NCBI GenBank assembly: GCA_028875725.1
Contig: JAPPCR010000006.1
Coordinates: 1,371,786-1,435,785, forward strand
Source of the DNA: Acidobacteriota bacterium
Lineage (GTDB): Bacteria > Acidobacteriota > Thermoanaerobaculia > Multivoradales > Multivoraceae
Direction: 5' to 3'
Length of the DNA: 64,000 nucleotides
Every line of letters starts with the position of its first letter. Within the stretch, counting starts at the first letter, position 1. This document shows positions 34,482 to 43,174 of this stretch, one piece after another. The notes beneath the pieces are model-generated. The model worked only from the letters and a program-made list of their open reading frames with translations, searched no databases and was not told where the DNA came from. The translations under genes and the position numbers were made by a program.

Positions 34482-36236
34482 TCAACTCCGGCGGGCGGCG
34501 GCGGTCCTGAAACCCGAGTACTTCGGCTGGTCGATGGCGATCTGGTTGACGACGGTGGCTCGCAGGTGTTCGTGCAGCTTCCGGTCGTCGATGGCGACCC
34601 GGTCGTCCCGGATGGCGTGAACGAGCTTCCAGCGCAGGTCCAGCAGCGGCCCGTCGGTTCCGAGCACGCGGCGGAGCCGCTCGTGCTCCCGGCGGCGGTG
34701 CTCGGCTCCGAAGTGCAGATCGCGATAGACGATGTCGAGCGCGTTGCCGGCGACCAGGGCGTGAAAGCGGGTTCGTCCGGTCGTCTCCTCCCGCACCTGA
34801 CCGTGCAGAAAGTCGCGGGTCGCGCCGACGAGTTCCTCGAGCCGCGGCATGTCCGGGTCCGGGAGGTCGTCGGGCGCGGCGACCAACTCGACGGGACCGG
34901 GGATCAGCAGATTCACGCAGTCGACCTGACACTCCGTGGTGCGGCGTCCGATCGTCACGCGTTCGACCGAGCGGTCCAGCCCCTGACGGTAGTGCTGCGT
35001 CATGCCGAGGGTCGAAACGGCCCACCAGAAGGAGCCGAACACCTCCCAGTACTGCACCCGCGCGAGCTCGACCGACTTGCCGCTGGTCGCCTCGTAGCCG
35101 GCGAACAGGTCTTCGTAGGTGCCGAAGCCGCCGACCGGCAGCTCGGGTCCGGCGCCGTAACGCCAGGAGTTCGTGCAGATCCAGCCGAGATCCCGCATCG
35201 GGTCGCCGATGTGGGCGATCTCCCAGTCGAGCACCGCGCTGACGCCGGTCTGGTCGACCATCAGGTTGCCGTTGCGGAAGTCGTTGTGGACCAGGGTCCG
35301 GTCGGGTGAATCCGGCAGGTTCTCCATCAGCCAGCGCGCCGTGAAGTCGATCATCGGCTGCGGTGTGTCGAGGGCCTCGTAGCGGCCGCGGGTCTGCTCG
35401 ATGAAGTCCGCCGCGCTCAGGCTCGCCAGGTCGCGGTCGAGGCCGTGGGCTTCCAAGTCGATCGTGTGCAGCCGGCCCAGGATCTCGCCGCATTGTCTGG
35501 CCAGCTTCGGGCGCACCTCGGCGAGGTCGGGGGAGCGCACGATCCGCGCGCCCAGGGCGACGCCGTCGAGCCACTCCATGACGAAGCCAGCGCCGAGTTC
35601 GTCGCCGGGCCCGAGGACGTAGAAGACCTCGGGCTCCGGGATGCCGTTCCGGCGGGCGACCTGCATCAGCTTTGCCTCCATCCGCAGGCCCGGCGCGCTC
35701 CGCTCGACGGCACGAGCTTCTTCCTGCTTGCCGCCCTGGGACCGCCGGAGGGCGAGCTGGCGCTCGCCGGCCTCCGTTTCGATCCGCAGCCTGTACGTTT
35801 CCTGGCTGGCGCCGCCCGAGAGCCGCTCGATGCTCCCCAGGCGCTCGCAGCCGTCGATCTCGCGCCGGAGCACCCGGTCCAGCCGGGCCTCGAAGCTGTC
35901 CCGCGTCCAGGCGGCGCCGCTGCCGCCGGCGACTGGAGCGAGCAGGTAGATCTCGTCGCCCTCGTGAAGCTCGCGATCGCGGTTGTCTTCCAGTGGGCAG
36001 CGCTCGCCGTTGATCATCAGGGTGTCCCGGAGATGCGGTGAGTGCGAGATGGCCTCGGAAAGCGGCACGCCGGCGCGGTCGGCGGCCGGAAGCAGCTCGG
36101 CCAGCGTCACGCCGGGCGCGAGCCGGAACGTACGGTCGACGTCGTGCCAGCCGGCGCCGATCCGTCCCTTGATCAGAACGCGGACGCGGATCTTCGTTCC
36201 GGACCGTGGGTGAACGAGGCTGCGCAGAAGGCCCAT
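34482..36236 (-). CDS. three-part fusion: MoaD-like + APH kinase + DUF6285-like
   Basis: 584 residues, ATG at 36236. Residues about 15-105 are a MoaD/ThiS-type beta-grasp domain ending [12 protein letters not shown], with the Gly-Gly at residues 104-105 inside the chain. About 115-455 is an aminoglycoside-phosphotransferase-like kinase: [12 protein letters not shown], catalytic loop [15 protein letters not shown] and metal Asp in [18 protein letters not shown]. About 465-584 matches DUF6285 ([42 protein letters not shown]). APH plus DUF6285 proteins usually accompany acyl-CoA dehydrogenases and probably phosphorylate hydroxyacyl-CoA (LvaA/LvaB-like). It lies 22 bases after the aldehyde oxidoreductase gene. 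Fusion to MoaD is what is odd. Confidence 0.8.
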   Translation of the reverse strand: MGLLRSLVHPRSGTKIRVRVLIKGRIGAGWHDVDRTFRLAPGVTLAELLPAADRAGVPLSEAISHSPHLRDTLMINGERCPLEDNRDRELHEGDEIYLLAPVAGGSGAAWTRDSFEARLDRVLRREIDGCERLGSIERLSGGASQETYRLRIETEAGERQLALRRSQGGKQEEARAVERSAPGLRMEAKLMQVARRNGIPEPEVFYVLGPGDELGAGFVMEWLDGVALGARIVRSPDLAEVRPKLARQCGEILGRLHTIDLEAHGLDRDLASLSAADFIEQTRGRYEALDTPQPMIDFTARWLMENLPDSPDRTLVHNDFRNGNLMVDQTGVSAVLDWEIAHIGDPMRDLGWICTNSWRYGAGPELPVGGFGTYEDLFAGYEATSGKSVELARVQYWEVFGSFWWAVSTLGMTQHYRQGLDRSVERVTIGRRTTECQVDCVNLLIPGPVELVAAPDDLPDPDMPRLEELVGATRDFLHGQVREETTGRTRFHALVAGNALDIVYRDLHFGAEHRRREHERLRRVLGTDGPLLDLRWKLVHAIRDDRVAIDDRKLHEHLRATVVNQIAIDQPKYSGFRTAAARRS

Positions 36237-36258
36237 CGAGGCAGGGGACCGGCCTCGG

Positions 36259-38310
36259 TCAGGCCAGTTGCGCTTCCAGGAGGTCGTCCATGCCGAGCTG
36301 CTCGGCACGGCTCCGGCTGAGCCGGCCGGTGTCCGGATCCCAGTCCATCGCCTGGTAGTAGTCCCGCTTCAGTTGCTCGAGGGGCGCCTGGACGCCGGCC
36401 AGCGGTCCGGTCTCGAGCCGGCCGTCGCCTTCGCCCATCATGCGGGCGTGGGGCCTGAAGTCCGACGGCGAAACTCCCTCGCGGACGTTGAAGGCGTTCC
36501 GCAGGTTCTGGATCCGCTCGCCGCAGAGCAGCAGTTCCTTCTGGTCGACGTTCCAGCCGGTCAGGGCGTTCACCATGTCGACCCAGGGCAGGCCGCCGGT
36601 CAGGCCGGTGAACATGCACAGGCCGAGGCCGTTCAGCGTCTGGTGGGCGTTGCTGTAGTGGGCTTGGGCTTTGCCCTTGTTCTTCGTGCCCTTCCAGGCG
36701 ATCGTCACTTCGTCCTTGTCGACGGCCTCGGGCAGCGGGAAGCCGGCGCCGAAGGTCTCGTTCCAGGACGCGGAACCGGCGGTGTGGCGGCCCGGCGTCG
36801 GATCGGCGATGTAGGTCACGCCCATCAGCGAAGTGAAGCGCGGGTCGTGGTACGCGGGTTCCTGGCCGCCGACGTGGACCGCATAGGCGCCGGTGCCACG
36901 GCCGACGTGGCGGGACGCCGAGGCGAGGCCGTGGCGGAGCCACTCGCCGCAGCCTTCGCCCTCGCCCATCTTGACGGTGAGGGCGAGCGCGCCCTCGCCG
37001 TTGCCCCAGCGCATGTCCACGCCGTCGAGATCGTCGGCGGTCATGTCGCCGCGCTCGATCGCCTCGCACACCCAGGCAATCGTGGCGCTCGAACTCACGG
37101 CGTCCATTCCGTAGCGGTTGCAGGCGTCGTGGCATGCGGTCACGAGTTCCAGGTCGTCGTTCAGGATGTTCGCGCCGAAGCCGACGATCGTCTCGTAGTC
37201 CGGGCGGCGCACGTCCGAAAGACCGCGGCTCCTGACGCCGACGATCCCCTTGCAGGGCGCCGGGCAGTCGCCGCAGCTCAGCTTCTTCGTGATCATCTTG
37301 TCGACCTCGGCCCCATCCAGCTTCCAGCCCTTCTTCGCCAGCGGGAAGTCGCGGGCGCCGACGCCCGTCCAGTTCTTGAGCGGCGCGTCGCCGTTCTCGA
37401 CTGAGAGCGCGACCGCCGCCGTCGTGCCGCGGTCGGCCCACATCTGGCGCATCGCCGGCTGCGGCGATTCGATCTTGATCCCGAACTTCGCGAACATCCG
37501 GTACACGAAGCCGAAGTGCTTCTTCGGTGCCGCCATCTTCACGACGAGGCGCATCGGCAGGCTGATGTCGCTGCGATACTCGCGGTTTACCTCGTCGCAG
37601 AGGGCGCGGAAACGCTTCTCGTCGCGAACGGGTACGGTCTTTCCAGTGTTTTCGCCGCCGTCGACGACGACCGCCTTCAGGTTCTTCGAGCCGAAGACGG
37701 CGCCGAAGCCCTGGCGGCCGAAGGCGTGGTAGCGATCGTTCATCACCGAGGCGATCCGAGCGCCGCGTTCGCCCGCCGGTCCGATCGCCGACACGCCGAC
37801 CCGGAACTTCGTGCCGTAGCGCTCCTGGAGCGCGTCGAAGGCTTCCGGAATCTGCATGCCCCAGAGATCGCCGGCAGGTTCTACCCTGATGCCGTCCTCC
37901 CGTACGACCAGAACCGAGGGGCCGGCGGCGCGGCCGCGGACCACCAGCGCGTCGTAGCCGGCGTGGCGCAGGTGGATCGCCGTGCTGCCGCCGGAGTTCG
38001 AGTCGGCCCAGGTGCCGGTGAGCGGCGATTTGCCGACGATCTGGATGCGTCCCGAGAACGGCGTACGCAGGCCCGTGAGCAGACCCGAGACGAGCGCGAA
38101 GCAGGCCTCCGGCGCCGTCGCCTCCGTGCCGGTGGGGAAGTGCTTCCACATCAGCCAGGCGCCGAGACCGTAGCCCCCCAGGTACTGGCGGAAGACGTCC
38201 GCGGGGATCGGCTCCGCATGGTGCTCGCCGGTAGACAGGTCGACCACGAGGGCGCGGCCGTGGGCGCCGTAGAGGCCGTTGGTGCCGTTGCCGTTCCGGG
38301 GTTCTGTCAT
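36259..38310 (-). CDS. aor: tungsten-dependent aldehyde ferredoxin oxidoreductase
   Basis: 683 residues. Oxidises aldehydes to carboxylates, or the reverse, with a bis-pterin tungsten cofactor and one 4Fe-4S cluster. N-terminal AOR domain: [58 protein letters not shown] and [22 protein letters not shown]. Cluster cysteines are CGDCPAPC at about residues 345-352, plus Cys at about 564 (GLGLCMFTG). No ferredoxin gene is adjacent. The gene precedes the MoaD-containing fusion and likely forms an operon with it. Aldehyde range unknown. Confidence 0.92.
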   Translation of the reverse strand: MTEPRNGNGTNGLYGAHGRALVVDLSTGEHHAEPIPADVFRQYLGGYGLGAWLMWKHFPTGTEATAPEACFALVSGLLTGLRTPFSGRIQIVGKSPLTGTWADSNSGGSTAIHLRHAGYDALVVRGRAAGPSVLVVREDGIRVEPAGDLWGMQIPEAFDALQERYGTKFRVGVSAIGPAGERGARIASVMNDRYHAFGRQGFGAVFGSKNLKAVVVDGGENTGKTVPVRDEKRFRALCDEVNREYRSDISLPMRLVVKMAAPKKHFGFVYRMFAKFGIKIESPQPAMRQMWADRGTTAAVALSVENGDAPLKNWTGVGARDFPLAKKGWKLDGAEVDKMITKKLSCGDCPAPCKGIVGVRSRGLSDVRRPDYETIVGFGANILNDDLELVTACHDACNRYGMDAVSSSATIAWVCEAIERGDMTADDLDGVDMRWGNGEGALALTVKMGEGEGCGEWLRHGLASASRHVGRGTGAYAVHVGGQEPAYHDPRFTSLMGVTYIADPTPGRHTAGSASWNETFGAGFPLPEAVDKDEVTIAWKGTKNKGKAQAHYSNAHQTLNGLGLCMFTGLTGGLPWVDMVNALTGWNVDQKELLLCGERIQNLRNAFNVREGVSPSDFRPHARMMGEGDGRLETGPLAGVQAPLEQLKRDYYQAMDWDPDTGRLSRSRAEQLGMDDLLEAQLA

Positions 38311-38399
38311 CCAGGGAATCTCCGAACTGTGATTGCCACGGTGGAGGGAGTGTACTCGGGCGCCGCCGCGCAGCCTGGCTTGGCGTATCCTCGCGCACC

Positions 38400-39314
38400 A
38401 TGCCGGAACACCCCCCTTCGCCCCAGAGTCTGCGCCTGCCGGGAGCAGGCGGCATCGAACTCCAGGTCTACGACTACGGCAACGAGGGTGCGCCGCCTCT
38501 CGTTCTGCTGCACGGGATGCAGGACCTGGCGATGGCGTTCGAACCGGTGGCGAACCGCTTCCGCGATCGCTACCGGGTCGTCTCCTTCGACCTGCGCGGC
38601 CATGGCGACAGCGGCAAGCCCGGCGTCTACGCCCTGCCGCACTTCATTGCCGATCTCCACGCCGTCATCTTCCAGCTCCAGCTGGAGCGGCCGGTGCTGG
38701 TCGGTCACAGCCTGGGCGGCCAGATCGTCAGCCACTACGCCGCCGTGTTCAGCGACGTACCCAGCGTGATCGTGAACATCGACGGCGTCGGCGCGCCGTT
38801 CCGCGAGAGCGACATGCCGGTGGAGAACCGCCAGCTTCGCCTGCAGAACGGCCACACCAGCCTGCTGCGGCCGGGCGGGCACAAGCGGCCGATGATGGAC
38901 CTGGACGACGCCTGGCGACTGTACTGCCGCTTCCATCCCGGGCTCGACCACGACCTGGCGCGGCACCTGGTGGAGATCGGCACGACCGAGCACCCCTACG
39001 GCGGCCTGCAGTGGAAGTGGGACCCGCAGGTCGAGACGACGGGCCTGACGATGTCGAGCCGGCTGTCCGAGGAGCGCTGGCCCTGGGTTTCCTGCCCGGT
39101 GCTCGTCGTCACCGGCGGCCGTTCCGCCGAGTTCTACCGGGGCCGCGGCGGCATCGACCACGACACGCCGGAGGCGCCCGACGAGATCGAGCGCCGGGTG
39201 CGCCTGTTCCGCAACGTGCACCACGTCGAGATCCCGGAGGCGGGCCACATGGTCCACTTCGACGCGCCGGAGCGGCTCGGCGAGATCATCGACGCCTACC
39301 TGGAAGCCGGGTAA
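38400..39314 (+). CDS. alpha/beta hydrolase
   Basis: 304 residues, cytosolic. Motifs: [42 protein letters not shown], nucleophile [15 protein letters not shown] and terminal His in [24 protein letters not shown] at 38386-38391 lies eight bases before the ATG. It diverges from the aldehyde oxidoreductase gene with 89 bases between, and an acyl-CoA dehydrogenase follows ten bases downstream. A thioesterase or esterase in the same pathway is plausible. Confidence 0.85.
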   Translation: MPEHPPSPQSLRLPGAGGIELQVYDYGNEGAPPLVLLHGMQDLAMAFEPVANRFRDRYRVVSFDLRGHGDSGKPGVYALPHFIADLHAVIFQLQLERPVLVGHSLGGQIVSHYAAVFSDVPSVIVNIDGVGAPFRESDMPVENRQLRLQNGHTSLLRPGGHKRPMMDLDDAWRLYCRFHPGLDHDLARHLVEIGTTEHPYGGLQWKWDPQVETTGLTMSSRLSEERWPWVSCPVLVVTGGRSAEFYRGRGGIDHDTPEAPDEIERRVRLFRNVHHVEIPEAGHMVHFDAPERLGEIIDAYLEAG

Positions 39315-39324
39315 CGGGAGAGAC

Positions 39325-40572
39325 ATGGACTTCGAGATCCCCCAGAACATTCGCGACAAGCTGGACGAGCTCGACGACTTCATCGAGCGCGAGATCAGGC
39401 CGCTGGAGCAGCAGGACGACAACGTCCGTTTCTTCGACCAGCGCCGGGAATGGGCGCGGACGGACTTCGAGAACGACGGCAAGCCGCGGCCGGAGTGGGA
39501 GGCGCTGCTGCGCGAGATGAAACGCCGCGCCGACGCCGCGGGCCACCTCCGGTTCGGCCTGCCGAAGGAGCTCGGCGGTCAGGACGGCTCGAACCTGGCG
39601 ATGGCGGTGATCCGGGAGCACCTGGCTGCCAAGGGGCTGGGCCTGCACAACGACCTGCAGAACGAATCCTCGATCGTCGGCAACTTCCCGACCGTGATCA
39701 TGATGCACCGTTTCGGGACGCCGGCCCAGAAGGCGCGGTTCATGGAAGGAATGATGACCGGAGCGGTGCGAATGGGCTTTGGCCTGACCGAGCCGGACCA
39801 CGGCTCGGACGCGACCTGGCTCGAAACGTCCGGGGTCCGCGACGGCGACGACTGGGTGATCAACGGCGCCAAGCGCTTCAACTCGGGCCTGCACGCGGCC
39901 ACCCATGACCTGATCTTCGCGCGGACTTCCGGCGATCAGGGGAAGGCCGACGGCGTCACCTGCTTCATCGTGCCGACGGACTCGCCCGGCTTCGAGGTCC
40001 CCTTCATGTGGTGGACCTTCAACATGCCGACGGACCACGCCGAGGTGTCGCTGACGGACGTGCGCGTGCCGAACGACGCCATCTTCGGCGAGGAGGGCCG
40101 CGGCCTCGCCCTGGCCCAGACCTTCGTCCACGAGAACCGCATTCGCCAGGCGGCGTCAGGCGTCGGCGCGGCGCAGTTCTGCATCAACGAGAGCGTCAGG
40201 TACGCCCGCGAGCGGATCGTCTTCGGCAAGCCGCTATGGCTCAACCAGGCGATCCAGTTCCCGCTCGCCGAACTCCAGACGGAGTGCGAGATGGTCCGCA
40301 ACCTCGTCTACAAGACCGCCTGGGAACTCGACCAGCAGCACCACATGGAGGTCACCGACAAGGTCTCGATGTGCAACTACCGGGCGAACCGCCTCGTCTG
40401 CAACGCCGCCGACCGGGCCATCCAGACCCACGGCGGCATCGGCTACACCCGGCACATGCCGTTCGAGCACATCTACCGCCACCACCGGCGGTACCGGATC
40501 ACGGAAGGGTCTGAGGAGATTCAGATCCGCCGCGTGGCGGGGATCATGTTCGGCAAGCGGGCGAAGCGCTAG
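39325..40572 (+). CDS. acyl-CoA dehydrogenase
   Basis: 415 residues. The start follows GGGAGAGAC closely. FAD/substrate motifs are GFGLTEPDHGSDATWLETS and WVINGAKRFNSGLHAATHD; the C-terminus has GGIGYTRHMPFEHIYRHHRRYRITEGSEEIQIRR, with Glu before Gly-Ser at the catalytic position. The N-terminal helix is longer and more charged than usual (IEREIRPLEQQDDNVRFFDQRREW). It belongs to the same transcript as the hydrolase and may process the product of the kinase fusion across the divergent promoter. Confidence 0.88.
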   Translation: MDFEIPQNIRDKLDELDDFIEREIRPLEQQDDNVRFFDQRREWARTDFENDGKPRPEWEALLREMKRRADAAGHLRFGLPKELGGQDGSNLAMAVIREHLAAKGLGLHNDLQNESSIVGNFPTVIMMHRFGTPAQKARFMEGMMTGAVRMGFGLTEPDHGSDATWLETSGVRDGDDWVINGAKRFNSGLHAATHDLIFARTSGDQGKADGVTCFIVPTDSPGFEVPFMWWTFNMPTDHAEVSLTDVRVPNDAIFGEEGRGLALAQTFVHENRIRQAASGVGAAQFCINESVRYARERIVFGKPLWLNQAIQFPLAELQTECEMVRNLVYKTAWELDQQHHMEVTDKVSMCNYRANRLVCNAADRAIQTHGGIGYTRHMPFEHIYRHHRRYRITEGSEEIQIRRVAGIMFGKRAKR

Positions 40573-40591
40573 CTCGGCAGAAGGTCCGGAA

Positions 40592-40609
40592 GCCGGCGGG
40601 GACGCCGGC
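40592..40609. terminator. GC hairpin between convergent genes
   Basis: GCCGGCG (40592-40598) and CGCCGGC (40603-40609) are exact complements around GGGA. The site lies in the 71-base space between two converging genes, where a bidirectional stop is expected. There is no T-run, so termination would depend on hairpin strength or Rho. Confidence 0.35.
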
Positions 40610-40643
40610 GCACCCGGTTTCTGCCGCGCAAGGCTTGGCCGGC

Positions 40644-41954
40644 CTAATCGAGAATCGCCTGGTAGGTGAGGCGCCGGCTCAGCGAGCGGACGTCGGGCCT
40701 CCGAGGTGAGAAGCTCTGGATCATGCCGACGAAGACGAGGTCTTCCTTCGGGTCGATCCAGAACCAGGTGCCGGCGGCGCCGCCCCACCAGTACTCGCCC
40801 TTCGAGATGCCGTCGTGGGCCACTGGGTCGAGGACGACGCCGAAGTCGAGGCCGAAGCCGGCGCCCGGTGACATCTCCTTGACATCGCGGGGCAGGTGGT
40901 TCAGGTGCATCAGCCTGACGGTCGAGGGCGCCAGGATGCGCACGCCATCCAGTTCGCCGCCGTTGAGCAGCATCTGGGAGAACCGCATGTAGTCCATCGT
41001 GGTCGACACCAGGCCGCCTCCTCCGGAGAGGTGAGCGGGCGGATCGAAGTAGCTGCGGCGTCCGCCGAAGCCCTCCTGGGCCAGCAGCTTGCCGTCCTCG
41101 TCGTGAGTGTAGACCTGGGCGAAGCGGTCCGCCTTGTCCGCGGCTACGTGGAAGGCGGTGTCGTTCATGCCCAGCGGGACGAACAGGCGTTCGTTCAGGA
41201 ACTCGTCGAAGGGTTGGCCCGACAGGACCTCGACCAGGTATCCCTGGACGTCGACAGCGACGCTGTAGTGCCACCTCGAACCCGGCTGGTAGAGCAGCGG
41301 GATCTTCGAGAGTTCGTCGACCATCTCCTTGAGCGTCTGGTCCGGGTCGACGATGACGCCCGCCTCCCTGTACATCGCGTCAACCTGGGTGTCCGAGAAG
41401 ATGCCGTAGCTGAGCCCCGCCGTGTGGCTCATCAGCTCGCGGATGGTCATCGGGTGGTCGGCCGGCTCAGTGATCGGCTGGCCGTTCGGCCCGTCCTCCT
41501 TGGCGACGACGAGTCCCTCAAACTCGGGGATGTAACGGTGGACCGGGTCGGAGAGCCGGAACTTGCCTTCCTCGTAGAGGATCATCAGCGCCACGCCGGT
41601 GATCGGCTTGGTCATCGAGTAGATGCGGAAGATCACGTCCTCGCTCATTTCGGACCCCGCCTCGAGGTCGCGGTGGCCGAAGGTGCCGAAGTGGGCGATC
41701 TTGCCCTGGCGGGAGATCATCGTCGTGATGCCGGCGAGGAGACCGTCGTCGACCAGGCCCTGCATCGCGTCGTCGAGCCGTGCGAGCCGGTCGCTCGACA
41801 TGCCGACTTCTTCGGGCGCTACGCGCGCCAGATCGCGGGGTCCCTGGGTCGGGACGTCGGCCCGCGTCTGGTCGCAGGCGACGAGACCGAGGCTCAGGAA
41901 GGCGACGGCGAGGAGCGCGGTCACCAGGCGGGAAACTTGGGCGGAACGAGTCAT
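40644..41954 (-). CDS. beta-lactamase-fold serine hydrolase, lipoprotein
   Basis: 436 residues. The ATG at 41954 gives a lipoprotein signal with lipobox LVAC (MTRSAQVSRLVTALLAVAF...). The class C beta-lactamase/DD-peptidase fold is shown by the nucleophile motif SMTK at about residue 113 and WHYSVAVDVQGYLVEVLSG, where the second motif normally reads Y-S-N and here reads Y-S-V. Later text NHLPRDV and GDF-like GAGFGLDFGVV is also typical. Such proteins are esterases or peptidases of the cell envelope. Antibiotic resistance is not implied. Confidence 0.85.
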   Translation of the reverse strand: MTRSAQVSRLVTALLAVAFLSLGLVACDQTRADVPTQGPRDLARVAPEEVGMSSDRLARLDDAMQGLVDDGLLAGITTMISRQGKIAHFGTFGHRDLEAGSEMSEDVIFRIYSMTKPITGVALMILYEEGKFRLSDPVHRYIPEFEGLVVAKEDGPNGQPITEPADHPMTIRELMSHTAGLSYGIFSDTQVDAMYREAGVIVDPDQTLKEMVDELSKIPLLYQPGSRWHYSVAVDVQGYLVEVLSGQPFDEFLNERLFVPLGMNDTAFHVAADKADRFAQVYTHDEDGKLLAQEGFGGRRSYFDPPAHLSGGGGLVSTTMDYMRFSQMLLNGGELDGVRILAPSTVRLMHLNHLPRDVKEMSPGAGFGLDFGVVLDPVAHDGISKGEYWWGGAAGTWFWIDPKEDLVFVGMIQSFSPRRPDVRSLSRRLTYQAILD

Positions 41955-42097
41955 GGAACTCTCCCTTGACGGAGGGTGAACTGGGAGTTTGAGAAACGGC
42001 AAGACTAGCAGTCTCGAGGGGTTCCGGGGCCTTGCTCCTCAGCGTCAAGGAGGCCGCGCGTTGACGGTTGGTCGCTGCTACGATCGGTGACTTCCCG

Positions 42098-43105
42098 ATG
42101 GAGAAAACGATCGACAGGCCGAAGCTCGCGCGGGACATCATGGTGACCAGGCTGGTCACGGTGCATCCACGCACTCATGTGTTCGACGGCATCGCGGCGT
42201 TGCTCCGCCACCGGATCACCGGCGCGCCGGTGATCGGCGAACGCCATCGCTATCTCGGCATGCTGTCGGAGAAGAGCTGCCTGACGGTTCTGACCGTGAC
42301 GGCGCGCGCGGCGGACGAGCGCGGGCTGGCAGCGAGCCGACGTTCGCAGTCTCAGGACTTCATGGCGAAGCGCCTGGTCACGCTCCGGGCCGGCATACCG
42401 GCGCTCGACGCGATCGCCCTCCTGCTGAAGAACCGGATCTCGGGCGCGCCGGTGGTGGACCCGTCCTCCGGCCGTTTCCTGGGCGTCTTCTCCGAGAAGT
42501 TCTCGATGGACGTGCTGCTCGGCCTCGCCTACGACCAGTTGCCCGCGGCGCCCGTGGATGCGTTCATGAACACGGACTTCGGACGGGTGATCGACGGCAG
42601 CGAGCCGTTACTCGAGATCGCGCAGCGTTTTCTCGATACGCCTTACCGGCGCCTGCCGGTGGTCCGGGACGAGACGCTCGTCGGGCAGGTGAGCCGCCGG
42701 GACGTTCTGAACGCCTCGCACCATCTGACCGCGGCGATCGACGGCCGACGGTCCATCCTGCGCGAGCGCAGCAGTGAACTCGGCCTGGAGGATCTGGCGG
42801 CGCCGGAGGAAGAAGCGGACCCGGCCGAGTTCGAACTCGACTCCACGGATGCGTCGGCCTTCATGGACCGCAAGGCGCGCACGATCTCCGAGGACACCGA
42901 CCTCCTGAGCATCGCGCGCATCTTCAAGAGCACGCCGTACCGCCGCCTGCCGGTGCTGCGGGGCCGCCGGCTCGTTGGCCAGATCAGTCGCCGTGACGTG
43001 CTTGCCGCCACCCACGGCCTGCTGGTGCGCGCGCCGCAGCCCGGCCAGGCGTTGCTCTACCTGAGCGCTGTCGTCGACTCCGGTGAGCGGCCGTCCCTGT
43101 CCTGA
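42098..43105 (+). CDS. protein made only of four CBS domains
   Basis: 335 residues. Four CBS repeats can be aligned: LARDIMVTRLVTVHPRTHVF, QDFMAKRLVTLRAGIPALDA, VDAFMNTDFGRVIDGSEPLL and ASAFMDRKARTISEDTDLLS. Repeats 3 and 4 share the ending TPYRRLPV with LVGQ(V/I)SRRDVL. Each pair should fold as a Bateman module that binds adenosyl ligands. No catalytic or membrane domain is attached and no target is adjacent, so it may regulate an enzyme or transporter in trans. An acidic linker (PEEEADPAEFELD) separates the two modules. Confidence 0.83.
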   Translation: MEKTIDRPKLARDIMVTRLVTVHPRTHVFDGIAALLRHRITGAPVIGERHRYLGMLSEKSCLTVLTVTARAADERGLAASRRSQSQDFMAKRLVTLRAGIPALDAIALLLKNRISGAPVVDPSSGRFLGVFSEKFSMDVLLGLAYDQLPAAPVDAFMNTDFGRVIDGSEPLLEIAQRFLDTPYRRLPVVRDETLVGQVSRRDVLNASHHLTAAIDGRRSILRERSSELGLEDLAAPEEEADPAEFELDSTDASAFMDRKARTISEDTDLLSIARIFKSTPYRRLPVLRGRRLVGQISRRDVLAATHGLLVRAPQPGQALLYLSAVVDSGERPSLS

Positions 43106-43174
43106 ACACGAGCCCCTGAGCAGGCACCACCCGTGAAGCGAGCCGACCGCCGTACCCTGCCCGAAGGAGGAGAC

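Noticed and set aside
40644..41954. Reading the beta-lactamase-fold lipoprotein as an antibiotic resistance enzyme
   Set aside because: The second motif is Y-S-V instead of Y-S-N and the gene has no resistance context; envelope esterase or peptidase is more likely.
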